The notes: a model not told the origin generated them from the sequence alone. Counted from the first letter of the stretch, positions 1 through 10,074 are shown. The stretch is DNA of 37,025 bases from Secundilactobacillus collinoides DSM 20515 = JCM 1123 (GCF_001435975.1 NZ_AYYR01000074.1:1-37025); one strand, 5' to 3'. A program made the numbers and translations.

Positions 1-54
1 AAGCTAGCTCACGGCCTGGCTCCATGGTTGTTGCACTTGAGTTGACATTCCGGG
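1..54 (+). mobile_element. IS30-family element, 3' end only (cut by window edge)
   Basis: The first 54 bases match the reverse complement of the 3' end of the intact IS30 copy at 5551-5604 in 51 of 54 positions. They hold the last transposase codons (serine codon at 2-4, TAG stop at 5-7) and a terminal inverted repeat ending in CCGGG at 50-54. The transposase of this copy is on the + strand, so the two copies are inverted and both point their transposase 3' ends at the protease gene between them. The rest of the element lies outside the window, so its integrity is unknown. Confidence 0.88.
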
Positions 55-185
55 TAATGGAATCGTAGGTCCTGACGTGTCAATAAAATGACATTTATCA
101 AAAAGCGACATAAAGGAACATTTTTCTCGAAAGTTTCAGTAGCTATAGAAAGCCTTATCTTTGTTTAAGCGAATTCCCTTGTTTA

Positions 186-3100
186 CTAATGTTCACGATG
201 TTTTGAGCGACTTGCTAAACCAACAAGAGTCGAGATACTTAAGAGAATAGTACCTATGAGTGCTGCTACTGGAGTAGCGGTTTCACTTGTTTGAGGTAAT
301 CTATTCGCTGGCAATTCGGATTGATTAGACTGTCCCTTAGTACCGGTGGCATCAGGGTATACAGACTTATGGTTGGTGGTCAAACGAACTGAGCTTGCGT
401 CAGTCAGCTTTGAACTATTGAAACCATTTTTTTGGAAATTACGCTGAGCACCACTATATTTTAATACTCTTGGATGGTTTGTACCTCTGTAATTACCGTC
501 TTCATAAGCTAAAGTCATTGAATGCTTGTGTTTAGATTTCTTCTTGGATGAGCTGTTGTTATTAGCAGGTAGCTTGGTCGATTTATTTGATTTAGTGCTT
601 GCTGATCTCTTAGATTGGTTATTGATGGAACCGCGTGTTGTATCTGTTGTTGAATTTGTTTTCTGTATACTTTCATCATTATTAGTCACAGTTGGTGCAG
701 AGTGATTGAGCGTCCATTCAGCAAGCCAGCGATCTTGAAATCTTGATTCAGAAACGTAGTGAACAATCACCTTTTTGGTCACTGTATTACCAACTTGGTC
801 GGTTAAGGTAATCAGAAATGTATTGTCATTTGTTGCAGAATCGGGATTGTCTATTAATTTGTATGTGTTAGTGAAGGCAACAGGTGTATAAGGATTGGTA
901 TCATCACTTAGAATTGTCCCGTCAGCACTTTTGTAGAAGTCGGAAATGTAATCGACCCCTGTGTTGTGTTGTTCACGATAAATGTTATTGCCGTTGATAG
1001 TCAGAGCATAATCATCCAAATTATCATAAGCTGTTCCGCTTAATGTAAATGTTGGGTCGTAACTTGTCACTTCATAAGTGTTGTCACCATCATCAGTCCA
1101 AGATGAGGTGTTGTCGAGTTCCAAATCAGGATTGCTGGTATCCAAAATTAAAACAGCATCTCCAACGACTGTTTTTCTGTTGGCCACATATGAGTAGCCA
1201 ATGTTTCTTTCGGACGTCGGATCCATATGAATCTTGTAGACAAAAGTGCCGTCTGGGTTGACCGTTAAGCTCTTTTCTGAAGCTGGTAAATCATCTGCAT
1301 GAAATTGAAAGTCAGTCGCTGCTGAATCAATTGTACCTGTTATCGTAAACATTTCAGTAGCTGGATCATAATAACCATCTGTTATAGCATCTTGGCCATA
1401 ACGAACAGTATTCATATCGTTTAGATTGTCAAAATGGATATCGCTGTTTGGTGTTGCATAATAGGTCGCATCTGCTAGTTCGAAACCAGGTTGTGTGGAT
1501 GGAATAGTAGCAGTTGTCGGATCGGTTTGAGTCGAAGTAGTAGATGCTGTACCAAGTTCTGCCTCGGTAGAAGCTGTTTGAAAATCAGGTGCATCTGCAT
1601 CGTACTGAATATCGATGTTTTCTCCGCTGAAAATAGAGTATTTACCTTGAGATGTATACGTAAGACCATCGTTAGCCGAAGGGCCAGGTGTATCGACGAC
1701 AACACTGCCGTACAAGGCAGTACTGTCGCCCAAGTCAAAGGTAAAAGTTGCTACTCCGTCTTCAACACTGTCCGGATAGTAAATTTGGGTGAATTGACCT
1801 GTGCTAGTCATTCCAAGGACATAGACTTTCACGTCGGGTTCATCGTTCACAAGAGCTTTAATAGTAATTTGTTTTTGATTTGTTACATATTTACTAGCCT
1901 GATGCGTTATATCAAACGTTTCACCCAATTTCTGCCATTGCAGGAACGGTTCAGTACTTGTGTGAGTAAATGATCTAATAAGGTTTGTCCCAGCAGCATC
2001 AGAAGTAAAATTTAATGTTGAATCAGCATCGACCTGCACATTGAAAGTGCCATTTATTGGTGTGACAAGCGTACCATCGAGATAGAATGGACTATTTGAA
2101 CTCCCTTTTAAATCAAAGGTATTGGATGTTGCATTGTAGTCAGATGAAGATGTATCAAAGGGTTGCCCATTGATGGCGTTCCAAATAGCAATACCAGTGT
2201 TTTTGGAAGTATCATCAGGGGAATCAACTAAAATTGTTGTTTTATTATCGGCTGTATCAGCCAAGGACAGTGTTACTTGAGGGGTTGCCGTAGCAAGTGC
2301 AGACAATTCGGCATCTGTGAGGCTGAAACTAAAATTACCCTGAGTTTGACTATCATTGGAGAATGTGCCTTTTAAGTTGATTGCATATGACTGGTCATTA
2401 ATCTGCAACTCTAAATTAGAGTAATCCGTAAAGCCAACGCCAGTATCGCTATACGTACCCGAAATAGTATGGGTTGAAGCATCGTATGTGGCACTTAGTG
2501 ATGGCGCTACTGTATCAACTTTAACGGGAAAAGCCAATGTCTGAACCTGATTAGCACCGTCATTAACTAATGTGCCCACTAATTCATAGGTGTATTGTCC
2601 ATCTGGGGCAGTTTCGTACTCACCTGTTAATTGATTATAAATGGTGCCGTCCCAATTAAACAAAGTTTGATCATTTTGCATGTCGATACCCAGTCGAATG
2701 TCTTGAGGATCGTCACCGTCATTATTAGATTTATCAACATCTTGTTGATCAGCAATAATTCTAACAATATTACCATTTGCATCGACTACTTCAGCCTTTA
2801 AATCTTTCAAATTTTGCAGTGTGTAGACAAGAGGAGAAAGGTTATCGAAATTATTGTCGCCATTCGGAGAAATGGCCGTTTTGCTATCTTGGCTTAATTC
2901 AGCTGCTGTGGTGAAGCTGTAATAACCATCGCTCCCTTGAGTTACCAATGCCTCCAATGAATCTTTGTCAGTAACGCCGAGGGGGTAATTATTTGTATCA
3001 GTTAAATAACCACCATCAAATATACTTTCGGAGCTGCCGATTTTTGCATCGAAAACGTCTTCATCAGTCGAATCACCATAGTATCCCATGTAGGGAACGA

Positions 3101-5201
3101 CTAAATCGGGATTACCATCTGTACTGGTAAAGCCTAGAAAGCCTTCAAGATATTTATCTTTTTCTTGATTGCTGTCAATCGTAAGCGTGAAAGTTAGTGT
3201 TTTAGTTTCACCAGCTTGAAGTGTGATCTCGTCAGTATCTGTATCAATACTGGCGTCAGAATCGTAAACGTCATAAGTATGAACACCATCAATAGCGTTA
3301 GTCATGACGCCACCGTAATTATTAAATGTGTAACTGGCAGTGGTATTAGACAAATTCGTGAATGTGAGGTTGAAGGTCTCGCTTGTTGTGTTATCAGCAA
3401 TTTGTTTTAATGAGACTGATCCACTTCCATCAGCAGTATTGATAACGACTGGCGTTATCATCGCAGCAGCAGCATTTACTTGACCGGCTCCTTCTTTACG
3501 AGGAGATACATAGTTACCAGGATAATAGACGTCTTCCATTGGGTCAGCAGTATTTTTTAATATTAATTTTGCTGTGCGAACTAAGTCAGCACCCTGCAAA
3601 GAGGTCGTGCCCTTCAATTTTTGAAGAACTAAAGTAGCTAATCCGGCCAAATAAGGGGTGGCAAAAGACGTCCCTGAATCACCATCGAATGAGTTTGTAT
3701 TTTGCAGTGATAATGATTGTACATCCCAACCTGGAGAAGAGATATCTGGCTTTAATGTAAAATCAGAAGTGGGCCCGTTACTCGAAAAATAAGCCATAGT
3801 ATCAACATTAGCCATGTTAGTCCAAAGACTATCTGTTAAGTCGGCCGAATCTAAGTTAGTTGAATTGGTTTCAGCAGCCACCGTCATTGCATTTTGAGAA
3901 ATCCCGGGGTCAGCAATAGCACCACCGTTTGTGACGGGTTGGCTCTCAGTACTGCCATTATCGTCAAGCCCAGTTGATGCACCACTAGCGTCCGAAGCAG
4001 AATCACCATTGTTTGCAGCGGCTACTGAGACAAAGACACCAGTGTCGATTGCATATTGAATTGCTGATTGTTCTAGATCAGTGTCCGATTGAGACGGAAT
4101 CCCTTGAGCAACTGAAAGCGTGATGACATCAGCACCTAGATAGACTGCGTCACGTATGGCTCTAGCAACGTCTTCAGCTTGTTCATTAGGAAATTCATCA
4201 ACAACGCGCATCATAAGCAATTGTGCCTCTGGAGCAGTTCCAAGCATGTATTGGCTGGTACCACTGGTCGGTTTGTCAGCAGCAACAACGCCTGAAACCA
4301 TCATCCCATGATCGGTTTTGCCATCATTTGTTTCTGTGTCACTATTGTCAACATAGTTATAAAAGAATGGCACTTTTGAATTCTCATAAACACCATATCC
4401 AAGATTACTGATTTTTGTTTCAGCTTCTGTTTGAGATATTGCAGCACTGTCAGGGTCATCTAAAGTCATATTATCGTTATTTGGATTAAATCCAAGGTCG
4501 ATAACAGCAATGACCATTCCTTTACCAGTATAGCCATCGTCCCAAGCACTTGACACTTGCGTTTTGGCCAAATTATTAGCGTTTGATGCATCATTAATTT
4601 CGTCTGTCAGCTGTGTGCCGAGCGCAGTATCAACAGTGCTGGCGTAATAAGATTGATTTTTCTCCGTGTTAGTTGCATTTGGCGAAGACGCTGTGCCAGA
4701 TACGTTAGACAGGTCCGTTGGTGTGCTGCTCTGGTTGTTTTCTACACCAGAATTATCAGATATATTACTATTTGACTCACTTGTCGCAGAAGGTTCAGTA
4801 GACGGCGAACTATTGTGTTGACCACTAGATTTGTCCGCAGGCACTTCATTGGGTCCTGTACTTGTTGTGGTTGACGTAATGTAAGTAGAAGATGCTGTGT
4901 CAGAAGTTCCTGTAGCGGGCTGATTTGAACTGCCATTTGAATTACTTGGCGTAATATTGGGGTTTTGAACAGTTTCTGATTTATTGCTTTGCTCAGAAGC
5001 GCTATCAGCCGAAGATGCTGTTTGACTTGTCGAGGAATCAGCAAATACTTTTTGTTGATCTAATAACAATACACCTCCAAATAATGAAAGTGATAAGCCG
5101 GTTATTAGCCAGCTTTTACCTTTCTTGTATAATTTGAAATGAATTTTACTCTTTAACACCACTTGATGTTTGTGGTTCTTGGCGAATGATTGCGTTTTCA
5201 T
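186..5201 (-). CDS. Cell-wall-anchored subtilisin-family (S8) proteinase, lactocepin/C5a-peptidase-like
   Basis: This 1671-aa secreted protease would cleave proteins or peptides at the cell surface. An N-terminal KxYKxGKxW-type signal (KLYKKGKSW, residues 23-31, then a hydrophobic stretch) precedes a Ser/Thr/Asn-rich spacer to about residue 190. The S8 catalytic domain follows: Asp235 in AVIDLG, His298 in DHGMMVSG, an AANNG oxyanion region near 397, and Ser512 in GTSFATPYLAG. A Fn3_5-like domain (about 590-720) and several Ig-like segments come next, then a lysine/serine-rich wall-spanning stretch and the sorting signal LPQTS (1635-1639), a hydrophobic helix and a basic tail. All catalytic residues are present. 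The start follows AGAGGA at a normal distance. No prtM-like maturation foldase lies nearby. The gene is visibly AT-richer than the lar region and is bracketed by IS30 ends, which suggests transfer. The substrate is unknown. Confidence 0.9.
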   Translation of the reverse strand: MKTQSFAKNHKHQVVLKSKIHFKLYKKGKSWLITGLSLSLFGGVLLLDQQKVFADSSTSQTASSADSASEQSNKSETVQNPNITPSNSNGSSNQPATGTSDTASSTYITSTTTSTGPNEVPADKSSGQHNSSPSTEPSATSESNSNISDNSGVENNQSSTPTDLSNVSGTASSPNATNTEKNQSYYASTVDTALGTQLTDEINDASNANNLAKTQVSSAWDDGYTGKGMVIAVIDLGFNPNNDNMTLDDPDSAAISQTEAETKISNLGYGVYENSKVPFFYNYVDNSDTETNDGKTDHGMMVSGVVAADKPTSGTSQYMLGTAPEAQLLMMRVVDEFPNEQAEDVARAIRDAVYLGADVITLSVAQGIPSQSDTDLEQSAIQYAIDTGVFVSVAAANNGDSASDASGASTGLDDNGSTESQPVTNGGAIADPGISQNAMTVAAETNSTNLDSADLTDSLWTNMANVDTMAYFSSNGPTSDFTLKPDISSPGWDVQSLSLQNTNSFDGDSGTSFATPYLAGLATLVLQKLKGTTSLQGADLVRTAKLILKNTADPMEDVYYPGNYVSPRKEGAGQVNAAAAMITPVVINTADGSGSVSLKQIADNTTSETFNLTFTNLSNTTASYTFNNYGGVMTNAIDGVHTYDVYDSDASIDTDTDEITLQAGETKTLTFTLTIDSNQEKDKYLEGFLGFTSTDGNPDLVVPYMGYYGDSTDEDVFDAKIGSSESIFDGGYLTDTNNYPLGVTDKDSLEALVTQGSDGYYSFTTAAELSQDSKTAISPNGDNNFDNLSPLVYTLQNLKDLKAEVVDANGNIVRIIADQQDVDKSNNDGDDPQDIRLGIDMQNDQTLFNWDGTIYNQLTGEYETAPDGQYTYELVGTLVNDGANQVQTLAFPVKVDTVAPSLSATYDASTHTISGTYSDTGVGFTDYSNLELQINDQSYAINLKGTFSNDSQTQGNFSFSLTDAELSALATATPQVTLSLADTADNKTTILVDSPDDTSKNTGIAIWNAINGQPFDTSSSDYNATSNTFDLKGSSNSPFYLDGTLVTPINGTFNVQVDADSTLNFTSDAAGTNLIRSFTHTSTEPFLQWQKLGETFDITHQASKYVTNQKQITIKALVNDEPDVKVYVLGMTSTGQFTQIYYPDSVEDGVATFTFDLGDSTALYGSVVVDTPGPSANDGLTYTSQGKYSIFSGENIDIQYDADAPDFQTASTEAELGTASTTSTQTDPTTATIPSTQPGFELADATYYATPNSDIHFDNLNDMNTVRYGQDAITDGYYDPATEMFTITGTIDSAATDFQFHADDLPASEKSLTVNPDGTFVYKIHMDPTSERNIGYSYVANRKTVVGDAVLILDTSNPDLELDNTSSWTDDGDNTYEVTSYDPTFTLSGTAYDNLDDYALTINGNNIYREQHNTGVDYISDFYKSADGTILSDDTNPYTPVAFTNTYKLIDNPDSATNDNTFLITLTDQVGNTVTKKVIVHYVSESRFQDRWLAEWTLNHSAPTVTNNDESIQKTNSTTDTTRGSINNQSKRSASTKSNKSTKLPANNNSSSKKKSKHKHSMTLAYEDGNYRGTNHPRVLKYSGAQRNFQKNGFNSSKLTDASSVRLTTNHKSVYPDATGTKGQSNQSELPANRLPQTSETATPVAALIGTILLSISTLVGLASRSKHREH

Positions 5202-5242
5202 TAGGCATTCCTCTAATCATATTTTAATTAAAATATAATTAG

Positions 5243-5271
5243 ATAGTAGAATTTAATTTTGGCAAAGTCAA
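5243..5271 (-). promoter_or_regulatory. Promoter of the surface proteinase gene
   Basis: On the minus strand TTGACT (5266-5271) and TACTAT (5243-5248) are 17 bp apart and lie about 40 bp upstream of the start codon. A 14-bp AT palindrome (5221-5234) sits between the promoter and the ribosome site and could be an operator. The rest of 5272-5550 is AT-rich, has no convincing ORF, and separates the gene from the IS30 copy. Confidence 0.6.
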
Positions 5272-5550
5272 TGTGTTTTTCTTAATTTCATATAAATTAA
5301 TGATTTGTTTGAAAGCTAATAATCTACAAATTGATATATTCACAACAGTGTATAACCCCTACATTTCAGTAAAAACTGCCGGAATAATAAATATAAATTA
5401 AACAGAAAGTAGCTTAGAAAAATATTGTTCAATAAATAATTGTTGATTAAGTATATTATATAGACGTTATGAATAATGAAAATGACATGATGCTAAAAAT
5501 TGCATCATTAAAATAATTTAATATTATGGATTGAATGTGATATTTTATTT

Positions 5551-6721
5551 CCCGGAATGTCGACTCAAGTGCAGCAACCATTGAGCCAGGCCGTGAGCTA
5601 GCTTGCAAGCGCAGCCTCAATAAGCTCGGCGGCGTTAGCGTAGCCGAGTGTCATGCGATGCTTTTGATTCAGCGCCTCTTGAACCTTTGCGATGTCATCA
5701 TCAGAGAAACCATGTAGCGATAGACCCTTAGGGATGTACTCTCGAATCAAACCGTTCTGGTTCTCGTTACTGCCACGTTCCCAAGGTGAGTAAGGGTGCG
5801 CAAAGTAGATCTGAGGCCCTTGAATCTGGTCCAACAGTTTGAACTCAGAACCGTTATCAAAAGTGATGGTCTTAAAGTAGCCAGGATGCTGATCAATGGT
5901 AGCTTGAAGCTCTTTTAGGCAGGTGTCTGTGTGGTAATTGGGAATCTTGACGATGATCTCATAGCGGGTTCGCCGTTCGGTCAGGGTCATCAGCGCTGGT
6001 TCACTAGCCTGACACTTGCCTTTAACTAGGTCACCCTCCCAATCACCAAAGCGTTCACGGTTATTGATAGTGTCTGGTCGTTCATCAATTGAAGTGCCAG
6101 CTAGACGCTTGTTTTTCCACGAGTGGTTGTGACGATTGGACTTTACATGGCGTCGTAGCTTGGCTGGCAGGTCGATATTTTTAATGTCTAAGCGACCTTG
6201 ATCAATGTACCGATAAACAGTCGGTGTTGAGGGGCATGGTTTGTCAGGATGAGCCTGTTTAAAGGTATGAACAAAGCCATCAACACTATCAATCCGTGGC
6301 CGGCGTTTAAGTGCTGTTTTAAGCATCTTGAAGAACAGCCAGCAGACTTCCTCTAAGCCTCTGAAACGGCAATTTTGACGGGCTTTTTCGTGGCGAATTT
6401 GGCTGGTATCCGCAAAGTATTCGGTGAAAAAGAGATGGTCAGAATTACGCTGTTGAACAGTACCACGCCTAATTTCACGTGAGATGGTGCTACGACTACG
6501 GTCAAGCCGACGGGCAATTTCAGCCTGAGATTCTCCCACATTCAAATACGCTTGAATTTCGCCTCTTTCTTCCGGGGTAAGTTGTTGATAATGCTTGGTA
6601 GTGCTATTCTTGGATTGGGTCATGGAGATATCCTTTCTTTAGAGTTTCGGCACTTTAAGTTTAGGTCTCCATGGCCTATTTGTATAATTTGAACTTGTTG
6701 CACTTAGATTTTAAATCCGGG
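5551..6721 (-). mobile_element. IS30-family insertion sequence, apparently intact
   Basis: About 1.17 kb, with imperfect terminal inverted repeats: CCCGGAATGT... at 5551 and, reading inward from the other end at 6721, CCCGGATTTA.... It encloses one full-length transposase gene. No short direct repeat is evident at the ends (ATTT on the left, AAAA on the right), so this copy may not be a simple recent insertion, or its target duplication has been lost by recombination. Its promoter-proximal end lies about 55 bp upstream of the galU -10 box. The end next to the protease gene matches the partial copy at 1-54. Confidence 0.88.
5598..6623 (-). CDS. IS30-family transposase
   Basis: This 341-aa DDE transposase catalyses cut and strand transfer at the IS ends. 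The N-terminal region has a helix-turn-helix (LTPEERGEIQAYL, then SQAEIARRLDRSRSTISREI) typical of IS30. The catalytic core shows DWEGDLVKG (first Asp), TFDNGSEF (second Asp) and PWERGSNENQNGLIREY (Glu). The reading frame is uninterrupted and of usual family length, so the protein is probably functional. It ends in AALAS, close to the left inverted repeat. Confidence 0.95.
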   Translation of the reverse strand: MTQSKNSTTKHYQQLTPEERGEIQAYLNVGESQAEIARRLDRSRSTISREIRRGTVQQRNSDHLFFTEYFADTSQIRHEKARQNCRFRGLEEVCWLFFKMLKTALKRRPRIDSVDGFVHTFKQAHPDKPCPSTPTVYRYIDQGRLDIKNIDLPAKLRRHVKSNRHNHSWKNKRLAGTSIDERPDTINNRERFGDWEGDLVKGKCQASEPALMTLTERRTRYEIIVKIPNYHTDTCLKELQATIDQHPGYFKTITFDNGSEFKLLDQIQGPQIYFAHPYSPWERGSNENQNGLIREYIPKGLSLHGFSDDDIAKVQEALNQKHRMTLGYANAAELIEAALAS

Positions 6722-6774
6722 AAAATATTTCTAGGAATACTTGTGGATTTAATTAAAATTATTGCTGGTTTTGG

Positions 6775-6780
6775 TATAAT
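6775..6780 (+). promoter_or_regulatory. Extended -10 promoter of galU
   Basis: TGGTATAAT is an extended -10 element (TATAAT at 6775-6780). A weak -35 candidate (ATTAAA, 6752-6757) lies 17 bp upstream. Transcription would begin near 6787, downstream of the ATG at 6784. That argues for translation from 6820 instead. Confidence 0.6.
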
Positions 6781-6819
6781 GTAATGGACTTAATTTCCGA
6801 ATGTAGGAAGGAATTGAAA

Positions 6820-7725
6820 ATGATGAAAGTACGTAAAGCGGTTATCCCCGCAGCTGGTCTAGGAACACGGTTTCTACCAGCAACCAAAGCCTTAGCAAAA
6901 GAAATGCTCCCAATCGTCGACAAGCCCACAATTCAGTTTATCGTCGAGGAAGCCAAAGCAAGTGGTATCACTGATATTTTAATCGTTGAAGGTAAACAAA
7001 AGCGATCCATTGAAGATCACTTCGATTCTGCCCCCGAATTGGAACAGAATTTGAAGATGAAGGGTAAGGACGGCTTATTGAAGCTGGTTAACGATACCAC
7101 GGATATTGGCGTTAACTTATTCTTCGTTCGGCAGCCATACCCTAATGGGTTGGGCGATGCTGTCCGGATGGCTAAGTCGTTCATTGCTGACGAACCATTT
7201 GTGGTCATGTTGGGTGATGATCTAATGAGTGATCGGGTTCCATTGACCCAACAGTTGATTGATCAGTATGAAAAGACCCACGCTTCTATCTTGGCCGTTA
7301 AGAAAGTGCCTCATGAAGATGTGTCAGCTTATGGCGTGATCGATCCTGAGAGTGAAGTCTCTGATGGCTTGTACAACGTTCGTAAGTTCGTTGAAAAGCC
7401 AGCGGTGGATAAAGCACCTAGTGATTTGGCCATCATTGGTCGTTACCTGTTGACCCCTGAGATTTTTGGCGTTTTGGAAAACCAGAAGCCGGGTAAGGGT
7501 GGCGAGATTCAGTTAACGGATGCCATTGATACGTTGAATCAAACGCAGCGTGTGTTTGCCCATGAGTTTAAGGGTGATCGGTTCGACGTTGGGAATAAGT
7601 TGGGCTATGTGACCACTAATGTGGAATATGGGCTGACACATCCGGAGATTAAGGATGAGTTGAAGCAGTATATTTTGGACTTGGCTGAGCGGTTGAAGGC
7701 TGAGGATAGTAAGGATAAAAAGTAA
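6820..7725 (+). CDS. galU: UTP-glucose-1-phosphate uridylyltransferase
   Basis: This enzyme makes UDP-glucose from UTP and glucose-1-phosphate, supplying cell-wall glycans, exopolysaccharide, glycolipids and the Leloir pathway. The N terminus carries the nucleotidyltransferase signature ([18 protein letters not shown]), a QFIVEEA segment, the metal-binding MLGDDL motif and FVEKP. The chosen start ([10 protein letters not shown], 301 aa) follows AGGAAGGA at 6805-6812. The earlier in-frame ATG at 6784 would precede the likely transcription start. The gene stands alone, with its own promoter just outside the IS30 end and a terminator behind it. Confidence 0.95.
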   Translation: MMKVRKAVIPAAGLGTRFLPATKALAKEMLPIVDKPTIQFIVEEAKASGITDILIVEGKQKRSIEDHFDSAPELEQNLKMKGKDGLLKLVNDTTDIGVNLFFVRQPYPNGLGDAVRMAKSFIADEPFVVMLGDDLMSDRVPLTQQLIDQYEKTHASILAVKKVPHEDVSAYGVIDPESEVSDGLYNVRKFVEKPAVDKAPSDLAIIGRYLLTPEIFGVLENQKPGKGGEIQLTDAIDTLNQTQRVFAHEFKGDRFDVGNKLGYVTTNVEYGLTHPEIKDELKQYILDLAERLKAEDSKDKK

Positions 7726-7774
7726 CACCGGACAGTCAACTCAATTTCAGCAGGATAAATCAAATAGCAAAATG

Positions 7775-7806
7775 AAAAGGCATCAAATAAAGATGCCTTT
7801 TTCGTT
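7775..7806. terminator. Bidirectional terminator between galU and the 3-hydroxyacyl-CoA dehydrogenase gene
   Basis: A 10-bp stem, AAAAGGCATC (7775-7784) with GATGCCTTTT (7792-7801), has a 7-nt loop. It is flanked by A and T runs, so it can end transcription from both converging genes. Confidence 0.85.
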
Positions 7807-7815
7807 TTTCTATTT

Positions 7816-8715
7816 TTATATTTTCAAAAAGTCAGGATCCTCAAACGCGGGGTGCGGGTACTTATAGAACCCTTCACCAGATTCCCGACCAAGCTTGCCT
7901 TCGTCCAACAGTTTCTTAATGCTGTCCACAACAACTTGAAGCTGCTTGTCCTGAGTGCTAGCAGCGTAGGTCGCGGTGATATTATAGGCAGTCCGTAACC
8001 CGACCACGTCCAGGATGGCAAACGGACCCTGCGGCGCACCGGTTGCTTTCATCCAGGTTTTATCGATGGTTTGCGGGTCAGCTACACCTTTAGTCCAGAG
8101 TTCCTGACCTGCGTTTAGAAACGGAATCAGCAGGGAGTTCAAAATGTAGCCTGGTTGTTCCTTTTGAAGTTGAATTGGAACCATACCGATTTCACGGGCG
8201 TATTCCACAATTTCTTTATAAATTTCCGGGTCAGTCTTTGGTGAGCCCATGACCTCCGCAGTGTTATTTAACCAAACCTGGTTAGCAAAGTGCAGGTTCA
8301 GAAACTTCTCTGGTCGGCCTGTGTCGTCCATGAACATGCTTGGAATCAAGGTTGATGAGTTGCTGGCAAAAATAGTTTTTGCGGGGGCGACTTTTGCGAG
8401 CTGTTGATAGAAACTGTGCTTGATCTCAGGCTTTTCGGGAATGGCCTCAATCACCAAATCGGCATCCTTCACGGCGTCTGCTAAGTCGGATGAGTAACTC
8501 AGATTTTCCAAACCGGCTTCAAATTTGGCATCATCGATGTTTAAATCGTGCTCATACAGCGACCGTAAATCTTTGACCCGATTTTTTGCCTTCGCAACCG
8601 CATCATCGCTAATATCGTAAATCGTTACATTCTTGCCACTATATGCAGATTGATAAGCAATTTGACTACCTAACACACCACTACCAGCAACTGTTACGTT
8701 TTTAATATCAGTCAT
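7816..8715 (-). CDS. 3-hydroxyacyl-CoA dehydrogenase family protein
   Basis: This 299-aa cytosolic NAD-dependent oxidoreductase resembles 3-hydroxybutyryl-CoA dehydrogenases. A Rossmann motif (VAGSGVLGSQIA) opens the protein and an Asp near residue 35 would select NAD. ASNSSTL and LHFANQVW correspond to the family's catalytic SNTS and HFFNP regions, with the histidine kept but the FFNP part altered. The C-terminal helical domain (GYILNSLL, GAPQGPFAILDVVG) is complete. AGGAGG precedes the ATG. No other beta-oxidation genes are near, so the true substrate may be another hydroxy acid or hydroxyacyl compound. Confidence 0.8.
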   Translation of the reverse strand: MTDIKNVTVAGSGVLGSQIAYQSAYSGKNVTIYDISDDAVAKAKNRVKDLRSLYEHDLNIDDAKFEAGLENLSYSSDLADAVKDADLVIEAIPEKPEIKHSFYQQLAKVAPAKTIFASNSSTLIPSMFMDDTGRPEKFLNLHFANQVWLNNTAEVMGSPKTDPEIYKEIVEYAREIGMVPIQLQKEQPGYILNSLLIPFLNAGQELWTKGVADPQTIDKTWMKATGAPQGPFAILDVVGLRTAYNITATYAASTQDKQLQVVVDSIKKLLDEGKLGRESGEGFYKYPHPAFEDPDFLKI

Positions 8716-8884
8716 GATGGGCCTCCTTATTGGGAAAACTTAACGTATGATTAACTATGTCTTTCGAGAACAGTGTAGTCAATAAGTTAAGCGCTTACAA
8801 GCAGTTTGCTCATTAATTTTGCTGATAAGCTGGATACGTTGATTTGACGGCGGTTGCAATTGACACTTTGTGATTTTTATACCA

Positions 8885-9187
8885 TTAGCATTGAAAAATC
8901 GACGCATCTGCAGCGTTAGTTTCATCTTGCCAGATAAGTTCAATAAACTTCTGTACGGCCGGATCGTCCCGGTTGTTAAACGAGATACCGGTATCAATCT
9001 GTAAGAGGTTCTTGGGCATTTGATAGATATTTACGCTGTCATTTGTCAGTAAGTTCTGATTATTGACTGTATCAATTATTGAGAAGGTAAGGCCAACATG
9101 GTTGCTCACCAGTAAGGTTGCTAGTTCCAGATCAGGGAAGGTCGCAAGTGTCTGTAGAATAATGTTCTGACAGCTGGCACACGTCAT
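8885..9187 (-). pseudogene. Remnant of a LysR-type regulator (C-terminal substrate-binding domain only)
   Basis: About 100 codons read like the last third of a LysR substrate-binding domain: a segment ending in LATLLVSNHVGLTFS, then IDTGISFNNRDDPAVQKFIELIW, the usual 'pavqkFiell' ending. The helix-turn-helix and most of the effector domain are missing, because upstream on this strand is the start region of the XRE gene. I see no strong ribosome site. It is probably a leftover of a regulator that once served a neighbouring operon. The identification is by eye and moderate. Confidence 0.45.
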
Positions 9188-9247
9188 TATAATGACAGAT
9201 TTTTAAATTATAATACGTATTGCTACCCTGTGCTCGGAGGTGAAAGT

Positions 9248-10017
9248 ATGGTAACTAAATCTAATCATGATTATTACGTTTATAATGATTTAGCTGGCAT
9301 TTTAAAGCAACGTCATTATTCTATTAGTGCGTTGAGTAAAAATACTGGGATTTCCAGGCCAGCGATTTCACAACTCGTTCACGACCCACAACAAAATATT
9401 ACCCTTCGAAACGCGATGCTGATTGCCCAAGAGTTGAGTGTTCCAATTTTTGAAGCATTAGAGTTACGCTCAGTTTATGCCAAAGATGAAGAGGCTAAGT
9501 TTACTATCGATAATTTAAAACAGTTAAATGACCTAGTTTCAGAATTTGGTATCTCGCTTGATTTCGAGTTCTATTCGTGGCGCAAATCAGTCAATGTTTA
9601 TACAAAATATGCGACGCAAAGAAGCGTGTATCTATCAGGGAATTTTAGAATCTCTGGGGGCCAGTAGCCATCTCAATTGACGCTGATTGACTTTGATATT
9701 ATTAAAAAAATGGGAAAGTCTCTGAAAATAAAGCCGTCCAAATGGGAATCAATATCCTTAAGTCGCTGCAATCCTATGCCAGAACGTTACATCTCTTGAG
9801 TATTGAAATGCCATTATTAGTCGTTGATGAACAAATTTCAGATGAAGATGAGACGCCTGATGAGTTAAAAGCGGCGAATCAAGATCAGTTTCAAAAAGAG
9901 CCTTACTTTTTCAGACAGTACCAAATTGCGTATGAATGCGGTTTTCGCGCGAATTCAGATCGAATGAAATATCAGTTGAGCTTTAAGCCATACTGGATGA
10001 TTTGGTACACAATGTAG
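9248..10017 (+). pseudogene. Broken XRE-family transcriptional regulator
   Basis: The gene opens with a good ribosome site (GGAGGTGA, 5 nt before ATG 9248) and an HTH_3/XRE domain (LAGILKQRHYSISALSKNTG, then ISRPAISQLVHD). The frame is stopped by TAG at 9665-9667 after about 139 codons. The same frame continues as PSQLTLIDFDIIKK to the A-rich run at 9704-9710. There a one-base shift restores sense as NGKVSENKAVQMGINILKSL and runs to 10017. One nonsense codon and one frameshift therefore account for the break. The short open frames are pieces of one gene of about 255 codons. A truncated DNA-binding protein might still be made. Confidence 0.7.
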
Positions 10018-10074
10018 AATTGTAATAGCAGTCAAATGTATCCAAAAAAATATGAACCTTTTTCACAAAAAGTC

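Noticed and set aside
6784-6819. Earlier ATG for galU
   Set aside because: It lies at or before the expected transcription start and lacks a ribosome site; the ATG at 6820 has AGGAAGGA.
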